A stretch of DNA of 60,538 nt from DAOOVD01 sp035369845 (GTDB lineage Bacteria; Bacillota; Desulfotomaculia; Desulfotomaculales; Pelotomaculaceae). Under the pieces are notes generated by a model, which had not been told where the DNA came from, did no database searches, and was given only the letters and a program-made list of their open reading frames with translations. This document shows positions 7,940 through 16,878 of the stretch, in pieces; positions within the stretch are counted from its first letter, which is position 1, and each line of letters starts with the position of its first letter. Location: positions 1 through 60,538 of the forward strand of contig DAOOVD010000007.1 in assembly GCA_035369845.1 (NCBI GenBank). The letters are read 5' to 3'. A program made the translations under genes and the position numbers.

Positions 7940-8075
7940 CAAAACCACCGCTCCCGTCTTGATTTTTTTTATTTCTTTTTCCGGTTCCGACCGGCGTTGT
8001 TTTTGTTACGGTGTATTGTGACCGGAAATTTGTTATTTGATGATGTCAAACTTATGGTAAAACTGGCGGCGGCTG

Positions 8076-8105
8076 TTGGTAATGTTATTTTTCTTGTGAT
8101 AAAAT
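8076..8105 (+). promoter_or_regulatory. Possible sigma-A promoter for yaaO-like gene
   Basis: TTGGTA (8076-8081) and TAAAAT (8100-8105) are spaced 18 bases apart, 40 bases before the chosen TTG start, in the divergent intergenic region. The -35 box is weak. Confidence 0.3.
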
Positions 8106-8143
8106 TAAAATCTGGTGAAAACTTTTCTCGGCGGGGTATCGTT

Positions 8144-9592
8144 TTGTCAGAAAACAATGGACTTGCACCGCTTTATGAAGCGCTGTGCAGGCATGCCGCA
8201 AAAAGTGCCGCCAGGCTGCACATACCAGGGCACAAACAGGGCCGCGGCCTCCCGGGGGAACTTTTGGACATGGACGCCGGGACGCTTTTCAGCTTTGATT
8301 TGACTGAGCTCCCCGGTCTCGATGACCTGCACAACCCGCGGGAAGCAATTGCCCGGGCGCAAGAACTGGCGGCGGAGCTTTACGGGGCCGACCGCACTTT
8401 TTTCCTGGTCAACGGAACTTCCGCCGGCATTCAGGCGCTTGTTGCCGCAGCGGCCGGGCAGGGGAAGGTAATTGTTTCAAGGAACGCGCACCGGTCGGTT
8501 TTGGGCGGCATGATTATTTCCGGAGCCGACCCGGTTTATGTCGTGCCCGACGTGATCCCTTCCTTCGGCATCGACTGCGGTGTTCCGGCCTGGAAAGTGA
8601 GCCGGGCGCTGGAAGAACACCCGGAGGCGGCGGCGGTGCTGGCGGTGCGCCCGAATTTTTACGGAGTGGCCGGGGATCTTGCCGGCCTGATCAAGGCTGT
8701 CCATGCCGCGGGCAGGCCCCTGTTGGTCGACGAGGCGCACGGGGCTCACCTGCGCTTTCATCCCGAACTGCCCCCGGATGCCATGAGGGAAGGGGCCGAT
8801 GCTTCCGTTCAGAGTACCCACAAACTTGGCGGCTCTCTTACCCAGAGCTCGATGCTGCACCTGCGCGGCGGGCTTATCGACGCCGGCCGGGTTGCCGGGG
8901 CTTTGCGCCTGCTGCAGACAACCAGCCCTTCTTATCTTCTTATGGCTTCCCTCGATCTTGCCAGGCGGCAGATGGCGGTTTTGGGGAAAAGCCTTCTGGA
9001 AAGAGCCGTTGTATTGGCGCGGGAAGCAAGGGAGCGGCTGTCCCTGATCGAAGGGCTGAGGGTGCTGGGTGTTGAGGACCTCCCCGGAGATTCCGTGAGG
9101 CTGGATCCGACCAAACTGGTTGTATCGGTTCGCGGCCTCGGGCTGACCGGGTTTCAGGTAAACAGGCTGCTTGCCGAGAAGTACAATGTCTATGTCGAGA
9201 TGGCCGATTTTTCAAATATCGTTGCCTTTGTTTCCATCGGCACCACCCGGGAGGACTGCCTTATGCTGGTCGATGCCCTTGCGGAGATTGCCGCTGCGGA
9301 CAAATTGCCGGGCGGTTTTGCCCTTCCCGAGGCGCCGGCGGGCTTCAAGAAGCGCATGAGGCCCCGCGACGCGTGGTTTTCCCGGACTGAGAGCGTACCC
9401 CTGCCGGAAGCGGGAGGCAGGATTTGTGCGGAAACAGTCGCGGTATACCCGCCGGGCATACCCGCGTTGAATCCGGGGGAGGAAATAACCCCCGAAGTAT
9501 TGGAGTACCTCCTGGCGGTAAGAAAGCTGGAACTGCCCTGCCAGGGGCCTTCCGATCCATCGTTAAAAAGTGTCAGAGTTGTGGTAGAATAA
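8144..9592 (+). CDS. yaaO: Orn/Lys/Arg decarboxylase family protein (YaaO-like)
   Basis: PLP-dependent fold-type I enzyme (482 aa) of the lysine/arginine/ornithine decarboxylase family. It probably decarboxylates a basic amino acid for polyamine synthesis. Visible are RLHIPGHKQGRG at the N-terminus, FLVNGTSAGIQA for cofactor phosphate binding, DEAHGAHL with the cofactor-contacting Asp/His, and STHKLGGSLTQ with the Schiff-base lysine. A C-terminal decarboxylase domain follows. The frame is open back to 7556, but the TTG at 8144 after GGCGGGG gives the normal N-terminus. The order yaaO then tmk is conserved with Bacillus. Substrate specificity is not determinable by eye. Confidence 0.85.
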   Translation: MSENNGLAPLYEALCRHAAKSAARLHIPGHKQGRGLPGELLDMDAGTLFSFDLTELPGLDDLHNPREAIARAQELAAELYGADRTFFLVNGTSAGIQALVAAAAGQGKVIVSRNAHRSVLGGMIISGADPVYVVPDVIPSFGIDCGVPAWKVSRALEEHPEAAAVLAVRPNFYGVAGDLAGLIKAVHAAGRPLLVDEAHGAHLRFHPELPPDAMREGADASVQSTHKLGGSLTQSSMLHLRGGLIDAGRVAGALRLLQTTSPSYLLMASLDLARRQMAVLGKSLLERAVVLAREARERLSLIEGLRVLGVEDLPGDSVRLDPTKLVVSVRGLGLTGFQVNRLLAEKYNVYVEMADFSNIVAFVSIGTTREDCLMLVDALAEIAAADKLPGGFALPEAPAGFKKRMRPRDAWFSRTESVPLPEAGGRICAETVAVYPPGIPALNPGEEITPEVLEYLLAVRKLELPCQGPSDPSLKSVRVVVE

Positions 9593-9715
9593 CAGTAGAT
9601 ATTGAACATTAATTTTTGCTGCCGCTTGTTCAAAGTGCTCGACGCTCCGCAGTGCCGTTGCGCACCTTCAAACAACGGAATATCTTGAACAGACGCGAAG
9701 TGGGAAGGTGTTTTT

Positions 9716-10339
9716 ATGAGCGGGAAATTTATCGTTTTCGAAGGTGTCGACGGTTCGGGCAAGACCACTCAGTTGAAACTCCTGGGTGAGGAACTCCGGA
9801 GCAGGGGTTATGAGGTTCTCTGCACCAGGGAGCCGGGCGGCACACGGGTGGGGGAGTCCATCAGGGACATCCTGTTGAATCCGGCATTCAACGATCTTTC
9901 GCCGCTCGCGGAAGCGTTCCTGTATGCCGCGGCCAGGGCGCAGCATGTGGAACGGGTCATTCTGCCGGCGCTGGAGGAAGGAAAAATTGTCCTCTGTGAC
10001 CGTTTTGTCGACTCCAGTTTCGCTTACCAGGGGTCCGGCCGGGGATTGGAGATTCCGCTGCTGAAGAAGATAAACGAGCCGGCTACTTCGGGGCTGGTTC
10101 CGGATCTGGTCCTCATCCTGGATTTTTCCTGTGGGAGCGGGATGGACAGGATCTGCCGGTCCGGGCGAAGGATCGACCGAATTGAGGGAGAGCGGGAAGA
10201 TTTTCACGCAAAAGTCAGGTCCGGCTATATTGCCCTGGCTGAGAGCAGCCCCAGCCGTTACAGGCTGATTGACGCCGGCCGGCCGGTCGGGCAGGTGCGC
10301 CGCGACGTGTTGAAGGCGGTGGAGGAGGTTCTGAAATGA
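9716..10339 (+). CDS. tmk: Thymidylate kinase
   Basis: Phosphorylates dTMP to dTDP for DNA synthesis (207 aa, normal length). The P-loop GVDGSGKT (10-17), the REPGGT motif and the CDRFVDSSFAYQG segment define the family. The LID region is somewhat unusual (GSGMDRICRSGRR). The ATG at 9716 has AGGTG upstream. The stop overlaps the holB start by 4 bases (ATGA), indicating coupling. Confidence 0.96.
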   Translation: MSGKFIVFEGVDGSGKTTQLKLLGEELRSRGYEVLCTREPGGTRVGESIRDILLNPAFNDLSPLAEAFLYAAARAQHVERVILPALEEGKIVLCDRFVDSSFAYQGSGRGLEIPLLKKINEPATSGLVPDLVLILDFSCGSGMDRICRSGRRIDRIEGEREDFHAKVRSGYIALAESSPSRYRLIDAGRPVGQVRRDVLKAVEEVLK

Positions 10340-11361
10340 GGTTCCTGCGTGATATAGTGGGACACAGGCAAATTGTCAGGACATTGTCGAATGCCGTTGC
10401 AAGCGGGCGGGTTGCCCATGCCTGCCTTTTTGCCGGACCGGCGGGCGTCGGCAAGGAAACAACGGCCCTTGCCTTCGCGCGGGCCCTGCTTTGCTCGCGG
10501 CCGGCCGGCGGCGAAGCCTGCGGGGAATGCCGGGAGTGCCGCCAGGTGGAGCACGGGAACCACCCCGACCTTTGCTTTGTACAGCCGGCGGGCGCTTCCA
10601 TAAAGATTGAGCAAATCAGGGCCGTTCAGCGCCTGGCTCCTTACCGTTCCTACCAGGGCGGAAGGAAGATATTTGTGATTCGGAACGCGGAGACAATGAC
10701 GCCGGAGGCCGCCAACTGCCTCCTCAAAATACTGGAGGAACCGCCGGCCGACACCTGTTTCATCCTGCTTTCCGCGCGGCCGCAGGCGCTTTTGCCCACG
10801 ATTGTTTCCCGCTGCCAGCAGTTTGTTTTTAAAAACATACCGGCTCAGGAACTGGCCGGGAGCCTGACTGCCGCGCACGGGCTGAAAGCCGGGGAGGCGG
10901 CTGTCAGCGCCGCCCTTTCCGGGGGCAGTATGGGCAAGGCGCTCATGTGTGCTGAAAGTTCCTTTGAAGAGGAGAGAAACGCTGTCATCGGGATGGCCGG
11001 GAAACTGAACGGAGGCGGCGCCCTGGAGATTCTTGAGATGGCCGGGAAATTGTCGGAGAACAGGGAGAGGGTTTTTTTCGTGCTGGAAATGCTTGCCTGC
11101 TGGTACCGTGATCTGCTCATCTACCGGGAAACGGGAGAACTCGGGAACGTGTTCAACCTCGACCGGTCGGCGGTCATTGAAAAAGAGGCGGCGTTTTTCG
11201 ATACCTGGCGTCTTGTGGAAGCAATAGAAAAAATTGAGGCGGCAAGGCGGAAAATTGAGTACAACGCCAATGTCAGACTGACTGTCGAGGCCCTGTTTTT
11301 GAATCTGTCGGGTGCAGCTTTGACGCGGTACGGCGGAGGCAAGGAGGAGGTAAAAATTTAG
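10336..11361 (+). CDS. holB: DNA polymerase III delta' subunit
   Basis: Clamp-loader subunit (341 aa) that assembles with DnaX and delta. The P-loop is degenerate (GPAGVGKE, glutamate in place of Thr/Ser), in keeping with delta' not hydrolysing ATP. Zinc-finger cysteines (CGECREC and an upstream Cys), NCLLKILEEPP and the SRC motif SRCQQF are present. Its end overlaps the GTG of ricT by one base. Confidence 0.94.
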   Translation: MRFLRDIVGHRQIVRTLSNAVASGRVAHACLFAGPAGVGKETTALAFARALLCSRPAGGEACGECRECRQVEHGNHPDLCFVQPAGASIKIEQIRAVQRLAPYRSYQGGRKIFVIRNAETMTPEAANCLLKILEEPPADTCFILLSARPQALLPTIVSRCQQFVFKNIPAQELAGSLTAAHGLKAGEAAVSAALSGGSMGKALMCAESSFEEERNAVIGMAGKLNGGGALEILEMAGKLSENRERVFFVLEMLACWYRDLLIYRETGELGNVFNLDRSAVIEKEAAFFDTWRLVEAIEKIEAARRKIEYNANVRLTVEALFLNLSGAALTRYGGGKEEVKI

Positions 11362-12254
11362 TGGGGTTGACGGTAGTTGGGGTCCGTTTCAAAAAAGCGG
11401 GCAAGGTTTATTATTTCGACCCCGGCGAGCAACGGTTGCGGCCGGGTGATGGTGTGATAGTGGAGACTTCCAGAGGGATCGAGTACGGACAGATTGTCAC
11501 CGGCCCCCAGGAGGTGGAAGAAGATGAGGTGGTAGCCCCGCTCAAAAAAGTCGTCCGAAAGGCTACGGAACAGGATTGCCGGCAGCTTCTGGAAAACAAT
11601 GAAAAAGAAAAAAGGGCCTTTCAGATAGGCCTGGAAAAAATTGCCGCCCACAACCTGCCGATGAAACTCGTGGGAGTCGAGCAGACCTTTGACGGTTCCA
11701 AAATCATTTTTTATTTTACTGCCGAGGGAAGGATCGACTTCCGTGAACTGGTTAAAGATCTTGCCTCGGTTTTCAGGACCCGGATCGAGTTGAGGCAGAT
11801 CGGAGTGCGGGACGAGGCTAAAATGCTCGGCGGCCTCGGCTGCTGCGGCATGGAACTGTGCTGTGCGACCTGGCTTACGGATTTTGCGTCCGTTTCCATA
11901 AGAATGGCAAAGGACCAGAACCTTTCCTTGAATCCAACGAAAATATCGGGAATTTGCGGCAGGCTGATGTGCTGCCTGAAATTTGAGAATGATTCTTACG
12001 AACAGGCAAAGGAAGACTTTCCCGAGTTGGGAAGCTGGGTGCTTACCCCGAACGGCGAGGGCAAGGTCAGCGGCATCAATATTTTCAAGAAAACTTTGAG
12101 TGTCGAGCTGAAAGAGAGCAAAACGGTCAGGGAATACCAGTGCGACGAGATAACTCCGGTGGAATGCCCGGCAAAAAACAGCAAGAAAGAGTGCCCGGAG
12201 GCATTTGACGAAAAATTTGACGACAAAAAAGATTTCGCACAGGAGATGGAGTAA
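11361..12254 (+). CDS. ricT: RicT (YaaT), PSP1-domain protein
   Basis: Subunit (297 aa) of the RicAFT complex. In B. subtilis this complex carries [4Fe-4S] clusters, promotes RNase Y maturation of mRNAs and affects sporulation, competence and biofilm formation. Cysteine-rich segments GGLGCCGMELCC and GRLMCCLKFE are the signature. The C-terminus is acidic and lysine-rich (DEKFDDKKDF). The GTG start follows GGAGG. Order holB-ricT-yabA is as in Bacillus. Confidence 0.93.
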   Translation: MGLTVVGVRFKKAGKVYYFDPGEQRLRPGDGVIVETSRGIEYGQIVTGPQEVEEDEVVAPLKKVVRKATEQDCRQLLENNEKEKRAFQIGLEKIAAHNLPMKLVGVEQTFDGSKIIFYFTAEGRIDFRELVKDLASVFRTRIELRQIGVRDEAKMLGGLGCCGMELCCATWLTDFASVSIRMAKDQNLSLNPTKISGICGRLMCCLKFENDSYEQAKEDFPELGSWVLTPNGEGKVSGINIFKKTLSVELKESKTVREYQCDEITPVECPAKNSKKECPEAFDEKFDDKKDFAQEME

Positions 12255-12589
12255 TGCAGACTCTTTTCAAGCATGTCAAAGAAATGGAATCAAAACTGCA
12301 TTCACTGCTGGCGGAACTGCAGGAGTTTAAAAACAGGGTGCGGGAGCTGGAGGAGGAAAACGCCCGGCTGAGAAAAGAACTGGCTTCCGTTTACCGCGAG
12401 GGCTGCGGCGGCGCCGGGGCCGGGGCGGGCATTCCGGGGGGCGGCTTTTTTAATCTCCTCGGGCTGTATGACGAAGGTTTCCACATTTGCAACCTGCATT
12501 TCGGCCGCCGGCGGGCGGGAGAATGCCTCTTTTGCATGGCTTTTTTGAGAAAGGAGCAGGAACCCGCGGCTGCGGGTGAAAACGGCTGA
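12254..12589 (+). CDS. yabA: Replication initiation-control protein YabA
   Basis: Negative regulator of DnaA-dependent initiation (111 aa) that bridges DnaA and the beta clamp. An N-terminal leucine-heptad coiled coil (about 1-45) for tetramer formation, a glycine-rich linker, and a C-terminal zinc motif GFHICNLHFG...CLFC are seen. The ATG overlaps the last base of ricT. The glycine/alanine linker (about 50-63) is longer and simpler than in B. subtilis. Confidence 0.9.
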   Translation: MQTLFKHVKEMESKLHSLLAELQEFKNRVRELEEENARLRKELASVYREGCGGAGAGAGIPGGGFFNLLGLYDEGFHICNLHFGRRRAGECLFCMAFLRKEQEPAAAGENG

Positions 12590-12655
12590 TTGCGGCCGCG
12601 GGGCGCAAGGAGCCGAAAATATTTTGCTTCTTCGAATGAAAGAGAGGCGAAATTC

Positions 12656-13528
12656 TTGGTTGAAGATAAAAAAGGGGTGCTTTTTCTCTGCGCCACTCCC
12701 ATAGGGAATCTTGAGGATATTACCTTAAGGGCGCTCCGGGTGCTGCGCGAAGCCGACATTATAGCGGCGGAAGATACCCGCCGCACGCGCAAGCTTCTCA
12801 GTCATTACGACATTCATACCCCGCTGACCAGTTACCATCATCACAACCGCAAGGGAAAAGGCGGGCATCTTTTAAACATGCTCGCGTCCGGCAAAAACAT
12901 AGCCCTTGTTTCCGATGCGGGCCTGCCCGGTGTTTCCGATCCCGGTTCGGAACTGGCGGCGTCCGCGCTGGAAAAAGGTTTTGATGTTGTAGCCGTACCG
13001 GGACCCAGTGCGGGAATTACAGCCCTGGTGGTGTCCGGGCTGTCTACGGACTCCTTCTTTTTCGCCGGTTTTCTTCCAGCTTCCGCGGGGGCGCGCCGGC
13101 GGAAGCTGGATGCGCTCAGCCGTCAGGAGGGGACGTTGATTTTTTACGAAGCGCCTCACCGTCTTAGGGCAACCCTTGCGGATATGCTGGATATTTTCGG
13201 AGACCGCCCGGCTGCTCTGGCAAAGGAGTTGACCAAGATCCACGAGGAAGTGGTAAGAGGTTCCCTGCAAAACATTCTGGATTATTCGAAGGAAAAAGAA
13301 CCCCGCGGTGAATTTACCATTGTCGTCAGCGGCGCCTTGCATGACGAACTGCGGGAGAAAGAGAGGGCCGTGCGGCTTCGGATGAGCCCGGCGGCATGCG
13401 TGGCCGTACTGGAGGAGGGGGAGATGAGCCGGAAGGAAGCGATCCGTGAGGCTGCCCGTCTGTACGACCTTCCCAAAAAGGAAGTGTACCGGGCGGTGGT
13501 CGAAAGTAAAAAAGGCGGGGAAAAATAA
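12656..13528 (+). CDS. rsmI: 16S rRNA (cytidine-1402 2'-O) methyltransferase
   Basis: SAM-dependent methyltransferase of the tetrapyrrole-methylase fold (290 aa). It methylates C1402 in the 16S decoding centre. Family motifs are ATPIGNLEDITLRAL near the N-terminus, EDTRRTRKLL, SDAGLPGVSDPG, and PGPSAGITAL. The frame is open from a TTG at 12590, but the TTG at 12656 (after GAGAGGCG) gives the usual N-terminus just before GVLFLCATP. Order yabA-rsmI-abrB is conserved. Confidence 0.93.
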   Translation: MVEDKKGVLFLCATPIGNLEDITLRALRVLREADIIAAEDTRRTRKLLSHYDIHTPLTSYHHHNRKGKGGHLLNMLASGKNIALVSDAGLPGVSDPGSELAASALEKGFDVVAVPGPSAGITALVVSGLSTDSFFFAGFLPASAGARRRKLDALSRQEGTLIFYEAPHRLRATLADMLDIFGDRPAALAKELTKIHEEVVRGSLQNILDYSKEKEPRGEFTIVVSGALHDELREKERAVRLRMSPAACVAVLEEGEMSRKEAIREAARLYDLPKKEVYRAVVESKKGGEK

Positions 13529-13555
13529 AAAAAGAGACGCGCGGTCTCTTTTTTC
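13526..13555. terminator. Bidirectional terminator between rsmI and abrB
   Basis: AGAGAC (13533-13538) and GTCTCT (13544-13549) form the stem, flanked by A7 and T6 runs. It can terminate rsmI on the plus strand and abrB on the minus strand. Confidence 0.8.
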
Positions 13556-13564
13556 GTCAATTGA

Positions 13565-13819
13565 TTACATGGCCTTGGTATTTTCAAACATAGCCGCGGC
13601 GCACTCGTTACACACCATCTTGCCGCGGAAATGCTGGACTTTGGAAGCATTTCCGCAGAATACGCAGGCAGGCTCATACTTTTTTAGGATGATCTTTTCG
13701 GCGTCGACGTATATCTCCAGAGCATCCTTCTCGTCTATACCCAAAGTCCTTCTCAGCTCAATCGGTATTACTACCCTGCCAAGCTCGTCCACCTTTCTGA
13801 CAATACCAGTCGACTTCAT
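13565..13819 (-). CDS. abrB: Transition-state regulator AbrB
   Basis: DNA-binding regulator (84 aa) of post-exponential genes. The N-terminal swapped-hairpin SpoVT/AbrB domain reads MKSTGIVRKVDELGRVVIPIE and on through RRTLGI (sequence split here). The C-terminus has two cysteine pairs (CVFC and CNEC) that suggest zinc binding, seen in clostridial AbrB proteins but not in B. subtilis AbrB. The ATG at 13819 has GGGGAG upstream. It is divergent from metS, exactly as in Bacillus. Confidence 0.92.
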   Translation of the reverse strand: MKSTGIVRKVDELGRVVIPIELRRTLGIDEKDALEIYVDAEKIILKKYEPACVFCGNASKVQHFRGKMVCNECAAAMFENTKAM

Positions 13820-13878
13820 AACGCAGCCACTCCCCTTTCTACAAATTTCGACAAAATATATAAAAATCTTACAACTAG

Positions 13879-13907
13879 ATGGTACCAACAGTGCCATAAA
13901 AAGTCAA
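13879..13907 (-). promoter_or_regulatory. Candidate sigma-A promoter for abrB
   Basis: On the minus strand TTGACT is followed after 17 bases by TACCAT, about 60 bases upstream of the abrB start. The -10 box is imperfect. Confidence 0.45.
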
Positions 13908-13972
13908 TAATATTTTTTGTTTTGTCCATAATATTACAAATTGGTTTAAGGCGGCGCAAAGCGCCAGAAAAC

Positions 13973-14001
13973 TTGACAAACGGTATAACGTTGGTTAAAA
14001 T
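13973..14001 (+). promoter_or_regulatory. Sigma-A promoter for metS T-box transcript
   Basis: A perfect TTGACA (13973-13978) and TAAAAT (13996-14001) are spaced 17 bases apart. Transcription would begin close to 14009, just upstream of T-box stem I. Confidence 0.75.
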
Positions 14002-14023
14002 TTTTTTGTTGGCAAAAAGTTGT

Positions 14024-14297
14024 AAAAAGCTGTGATGGGGAAGAGTAAGCCCTGCCGTTACCCGGACAGAGAGCGGGGAGGGGTGGAAACCCGCCGGGAG
14101 GCCGGCTGAACATGGCCCCGGAGCTGCGCGGCTGAAATTGGGAGTAGGCTGTGCCGGGTTTGGCGCCGTTACCATGCCGGGGTACCGGGAAGAGTTGTTC
14201 CCCGTACCCGGTGAGGCCGCCTCCGCAAGGGGACGGTAAAAAAGGGTGGTACCGCGGAAGTAAAAACCTCTGCCCCTTGGGGCGGAGATTTTTTTAT
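14024..14297 (+). promoter_or_regulatory. T-box leader (methionine-specific) of metS
   Basis: tRNA-sensing leader RNA that permits read-through when tRNA-Met is uncharged. Visible are the 5' stem I start AAGCTGTGATGGGGA, the GACAGAGAG element, and the specifier context GAACATGGCCCCGGAGC with AUG at 14112-14114. The conserved T-box AGGGTGGTACCGCGG lies at 14243-14257. The intrinsic terminator CTCTGCCCC/GGGGCGGAG plus T7 is at 14268-14295. The AUG specifier agrees with the downstream methionyl-tRNA synthetase gene. Confidence 0.93.
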
Positions 14298-14333
14298 GGA
14301 AAATTTTTATTGCGTAGAAAGGAAGGTATCAGT

Positions 14334-15884
14334 TTGGGCAAGGGCACCTTTTACATCACCACGCCGATTTATTATCCGAGCGACAACCTGCACATCGGGC
14401 ATGCGTACACGACGGTGGCGGCCGATGCTTTGAACCGCTTCAAGAAAATGACCGGCTACGATACCCGTTTTCTTACCGGTACCGACGAACACGGCCAGAA
14501 GATTGAGAGGGCGGCCAAAGCCAGAGGCGAGGCTCCCCAGGAATTTGTGGACAAAATTGTGGCCGGCATCAAACACCTCTGGAAAAAGATGGAGGTGAAC
14601 TACGACGACTTCATCCGTACCACCGAGCCGCGCCATAAAAAGGTTGTCGCCGCCGTTTTCCAGAAGCTCTACGACCAGGGGGACATCTACAAAGCGAGCT
14701 ACGAGGGATGGTACTGCACGCCGTGCGAGGCGTTCTGGGCTGAAAGCAGGCTGGAGGAGGGGAACTGCCCGGATTGCGGGCGCCCGGTCGAGCTGCTGCA
14801 GGAGGAAAGTTACTTTTTCCGCATGTCCAAATATGCCGATCGCCTTTTAAAACATATTGAGGACAACCCGGATTTTATCATGCCCGTCTCGCGGCGCAAT
14901 GAGATGGTCAGTTTCATCAAGAGCGGACTCGAAGACCTTTGTGTATCCAGAACCACCTTCAACTGGGGCATACCGGTCCCTTTCGACACCAAACACGTAA
15001 TCTACGTGTGGGTGGACGCACTTACGAACTACATCTCAGCCCTGGGCTACCTGAGCGGGGACGACAGCCTTTTTAAAAAGTACTGGCCGGCTGAAGTGCA
15101 TTTGATGGGCAAGGACATTGTCCGTTTCCACAGCGTCATCTGGCCCATTCTTCTTATGGCTGCGGGGCTGGAACTGCCCAGGCGTGTTGTGGGTCACGGC
15201 TGGCTGCTCCTGGAAAGCGGAAAAATCTCCAAATCCAAGGGAAATGTGGTCGATCCCTTGGCGCTTATCGACAAGTATGGTGTGGACGCCATCCGCTACT
15301 ACCTGCTCAAAGAGCTGCCCTTCGGTTCGGACGGCTACTACAGCGAGGATGCCCTTATAGAGAGGATCAACAAGGACCTGGCCAACGACCTGGGCAACCT
15401 GGTCAGCCGGTCTGTGGCAATGATTGAGAAATATTTCGAGGGAACGGTCCTTCCGCCCGGACGGCCCGAGGGACCCGACCGGGAATTGATCGACACGGCC
15501 GAACAGACGCCCGCGGCGGTGGAAGACCTGATGAACAGGATGGACATTTCAGGCGCCCTGTCCGCAATCTGGCGCCTGGTCGGACGGGCCAACAAGTACG
15601 TGGATGAGACTGCCCCGTGGGGGCTGGCCAAAAACCCGGACAAAAAGGAGCGGCTGGCCACAGTGCTGTACAACCTTGCCGAAAGCCTGCGGTTCATCAC
15701 GGTAACGGTTTCGCCGTTTATGCCGCTGCTGCCGGGAAGGGTGTGGCCTCAGTTGGGGATTGAAAACCGGCCGGAGATCCAGAACTGGGATTCGCTTCTC
15801 TGGGGCAAGTTTCCGGCCGGCGCGGCTGTAAAGCGGGGCCGGGCCCTGTTCCCGCGGATAGATACGGCCGAACTTAATAAATAG
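14334..15884 (+). CDS. metS: Methionyl-tRNA synthetase (short form)
   Basis: Charges tRNA-Met (516 aa). The class I HIGH motif is at 20-23 and KISKSKG near 297-303 is the KMSKS loop. Zinc-knuckle cysteines are present as CTPC and CPDC. The TTG at 14334 follows AAGGAAGG and gives the standard N-terminus GTFYITTPIYYP; the frame remains open upstream through the T-box but is not expected to be translated. The protein ends after the anticodon-binding domain and lacks the C-terminal Trbp111-like domain found in longer (about 650 aa) bacterial forms. Confidence 0.96.
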   Translation: MGKGTFYITTPIYYPSDNLHIGHAYTTVAADALNRFKKMTGYDTRFLTGTDEHGQKIERAAKARGEAPQEFVDKIVAGIKHLWKKMEVNYDDFIRTTEPRHKKVVAAVFQKLYDQGDIYKASYEGWYCTPCEAFWAESRLEEGNCPDCGRPVELLQEESYFFRMSKYADRLLKHIEDNPDFIMPVSRRNEMVSFIKSGLEDLCVSRTTFNWGIPVPFDTKHVIYVWVDALTNYISALGYLSGDDSLFKKYWPAEVHLMGKDIVRFHSVIWPILLMAAGLELPRRVVGHGWLLLESGKISKSKGNVVDPLALIDKYGVDAIRYYLLKELPFGSDGYYSEDALIERINKDLANDLGNLVSRSVAMIEKYFEGTVLPPGRPEGPDRELIDTAEQTPAAVEDLMNRMDISGALSAIWRLVGRANKYVDETAPWGLAKNPDKKERLATVLYNLAESLRFITVTVSPFMPLLPGRVWPQLGIENRPEIQNWDSLLWGKFPAGAAVKRGRALFPRIDTAELNK

Positions 15885-16029
15885 CGGCAGGCCGGCAGGG
15901 CATCGTTAAAACCTGAGTGCCGGGGCGGCAGCACTCTGACGGTGGGGCTGCGCAGGCGGGAGACGCGGGCATGAGAGTCCGGGCTGCCGCGGTAAGAATT
16001 TTCAATCTGAAGATAAGGAACGGTGTCTG

Positions 16030-16800
16030 ATGATCTTGTTTGATACCCACGCCCACCTCGACGGCAAAGAGTACGACGGAGACCGGGATGAAGTAATAAA
16101 GCGGGCAGGGGAAGCAGGAGTGCGGCTGATCGTGAACGTCGGCTTCAACCTGGAGTCCTCCCAAAAATCCATAAAACTCGCGGAAAAGCATGATATAATT
16201 TACGCCGCGGTGGGAATACACCCGCACGACGCAATCGAAGCGGGGCACGACTATCTCGGGAAGCTCGAGAGGATGGCCGCTCATCCCAAAGTGGTGGCTG
16301 TTGGAGAAACGGGTCTGGATTATTACCGGGATCTTTCACCGCGCCAGGTGCAGCGCAGGGTGTTCAGGGAACAGTTGCTCCTGGCCAGGAAACTGAAAAA
16401 GCCGGTTATCGTTCACGACCGCGAGGCCCACGGCGATATCATGAAAATATTGCGCGAATGTCCTCCCGGACCGTCCGGCGGCGTGATGCACTGTTATTCG
16501 GGGAGCTGGGAAATGGCGAAGGAATTTATGAAAATGGGCTTTTATATTTCAATTGCCGGCCCGGTAACGTATCCTAAAGCTCCGAAGCTCAAAGACGTGG
16601 CCTCCAAAGTGCCCCTGGACCGCCTGCTTCTCGAGACCGATGCGCCTTACCTCACCCCCGCCCCGCACCGGGGCAGGAGAAACGAGCCTGCATATGTGTT
16701 TTTTACAGCGGAAGAGGTTGCCAGGCTCAAGGATATGGATCCGGAAGTTTTGGCGCGGACATGCGCTGAAAACGGCAGGAGATTGTTTGGAATTGCTTGA
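16030..16800 (+). CDS. tatD: TatD family metal-dependent hydrolase (YabD)
   Basis: Metal-dependent hydrolase (256 aa) of the TatD/YcfH family with reported 3'-5' exonuclease activity. The motifs are DTHAHLD at the N-terminus, GIHPHDA, VAVGETGLDYY, PVIVHDREAH and LLETDAPYL. All metal-binding His, Asp and Glu residues appear intact. It follows metS after 145 bases that hold no evident gene or terminator, so read-through from the T-box promoter is possible. Confidence 0.93.
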   Translation: MILFDTHAHLDGKEYDGDRDEVIKRAGEAGVRLIVNVGFNLESSQKSIKLAEKHDIIYAAVGIHPHDAIEAGHDYLGKLERMAAHPKVVAVGETGLDYYRDLSPRQVQRRVFREQLLLARKLKKPVIVHDREAHGDIMKILRECPPGPSGGVMHCYSGSWEMAKEFMKMGFYISIAGPVTYPKAPKLKDVASKVPLDRLLLETDAPYLTPAPHRGRRNEPAYVFFTAEEVARLKDMDPEVLARTCAENGRRLFGIA

Positions 16801-16878
16801 ATAATATATCTTAAGGTAAAAGTAAGCAGTGTGATGTGTTTTTTAATCAGCTGGCCAAGATGAAACGGAGGGTGGTTT

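Noticed and set aside
7556..8143. N-terminal extension of the decarboxylase frame
   Set aside because: It overlaps gin and the HTH gene and lacks decarboxylase homology; the TTG at 8144 suits the family.
9593..9715. Possible fifth copy of the dispersed repeat before tmk
   Set aside because: Only a loose resemblance (TTGTTCAAAGTGCTC); too weak to claim.
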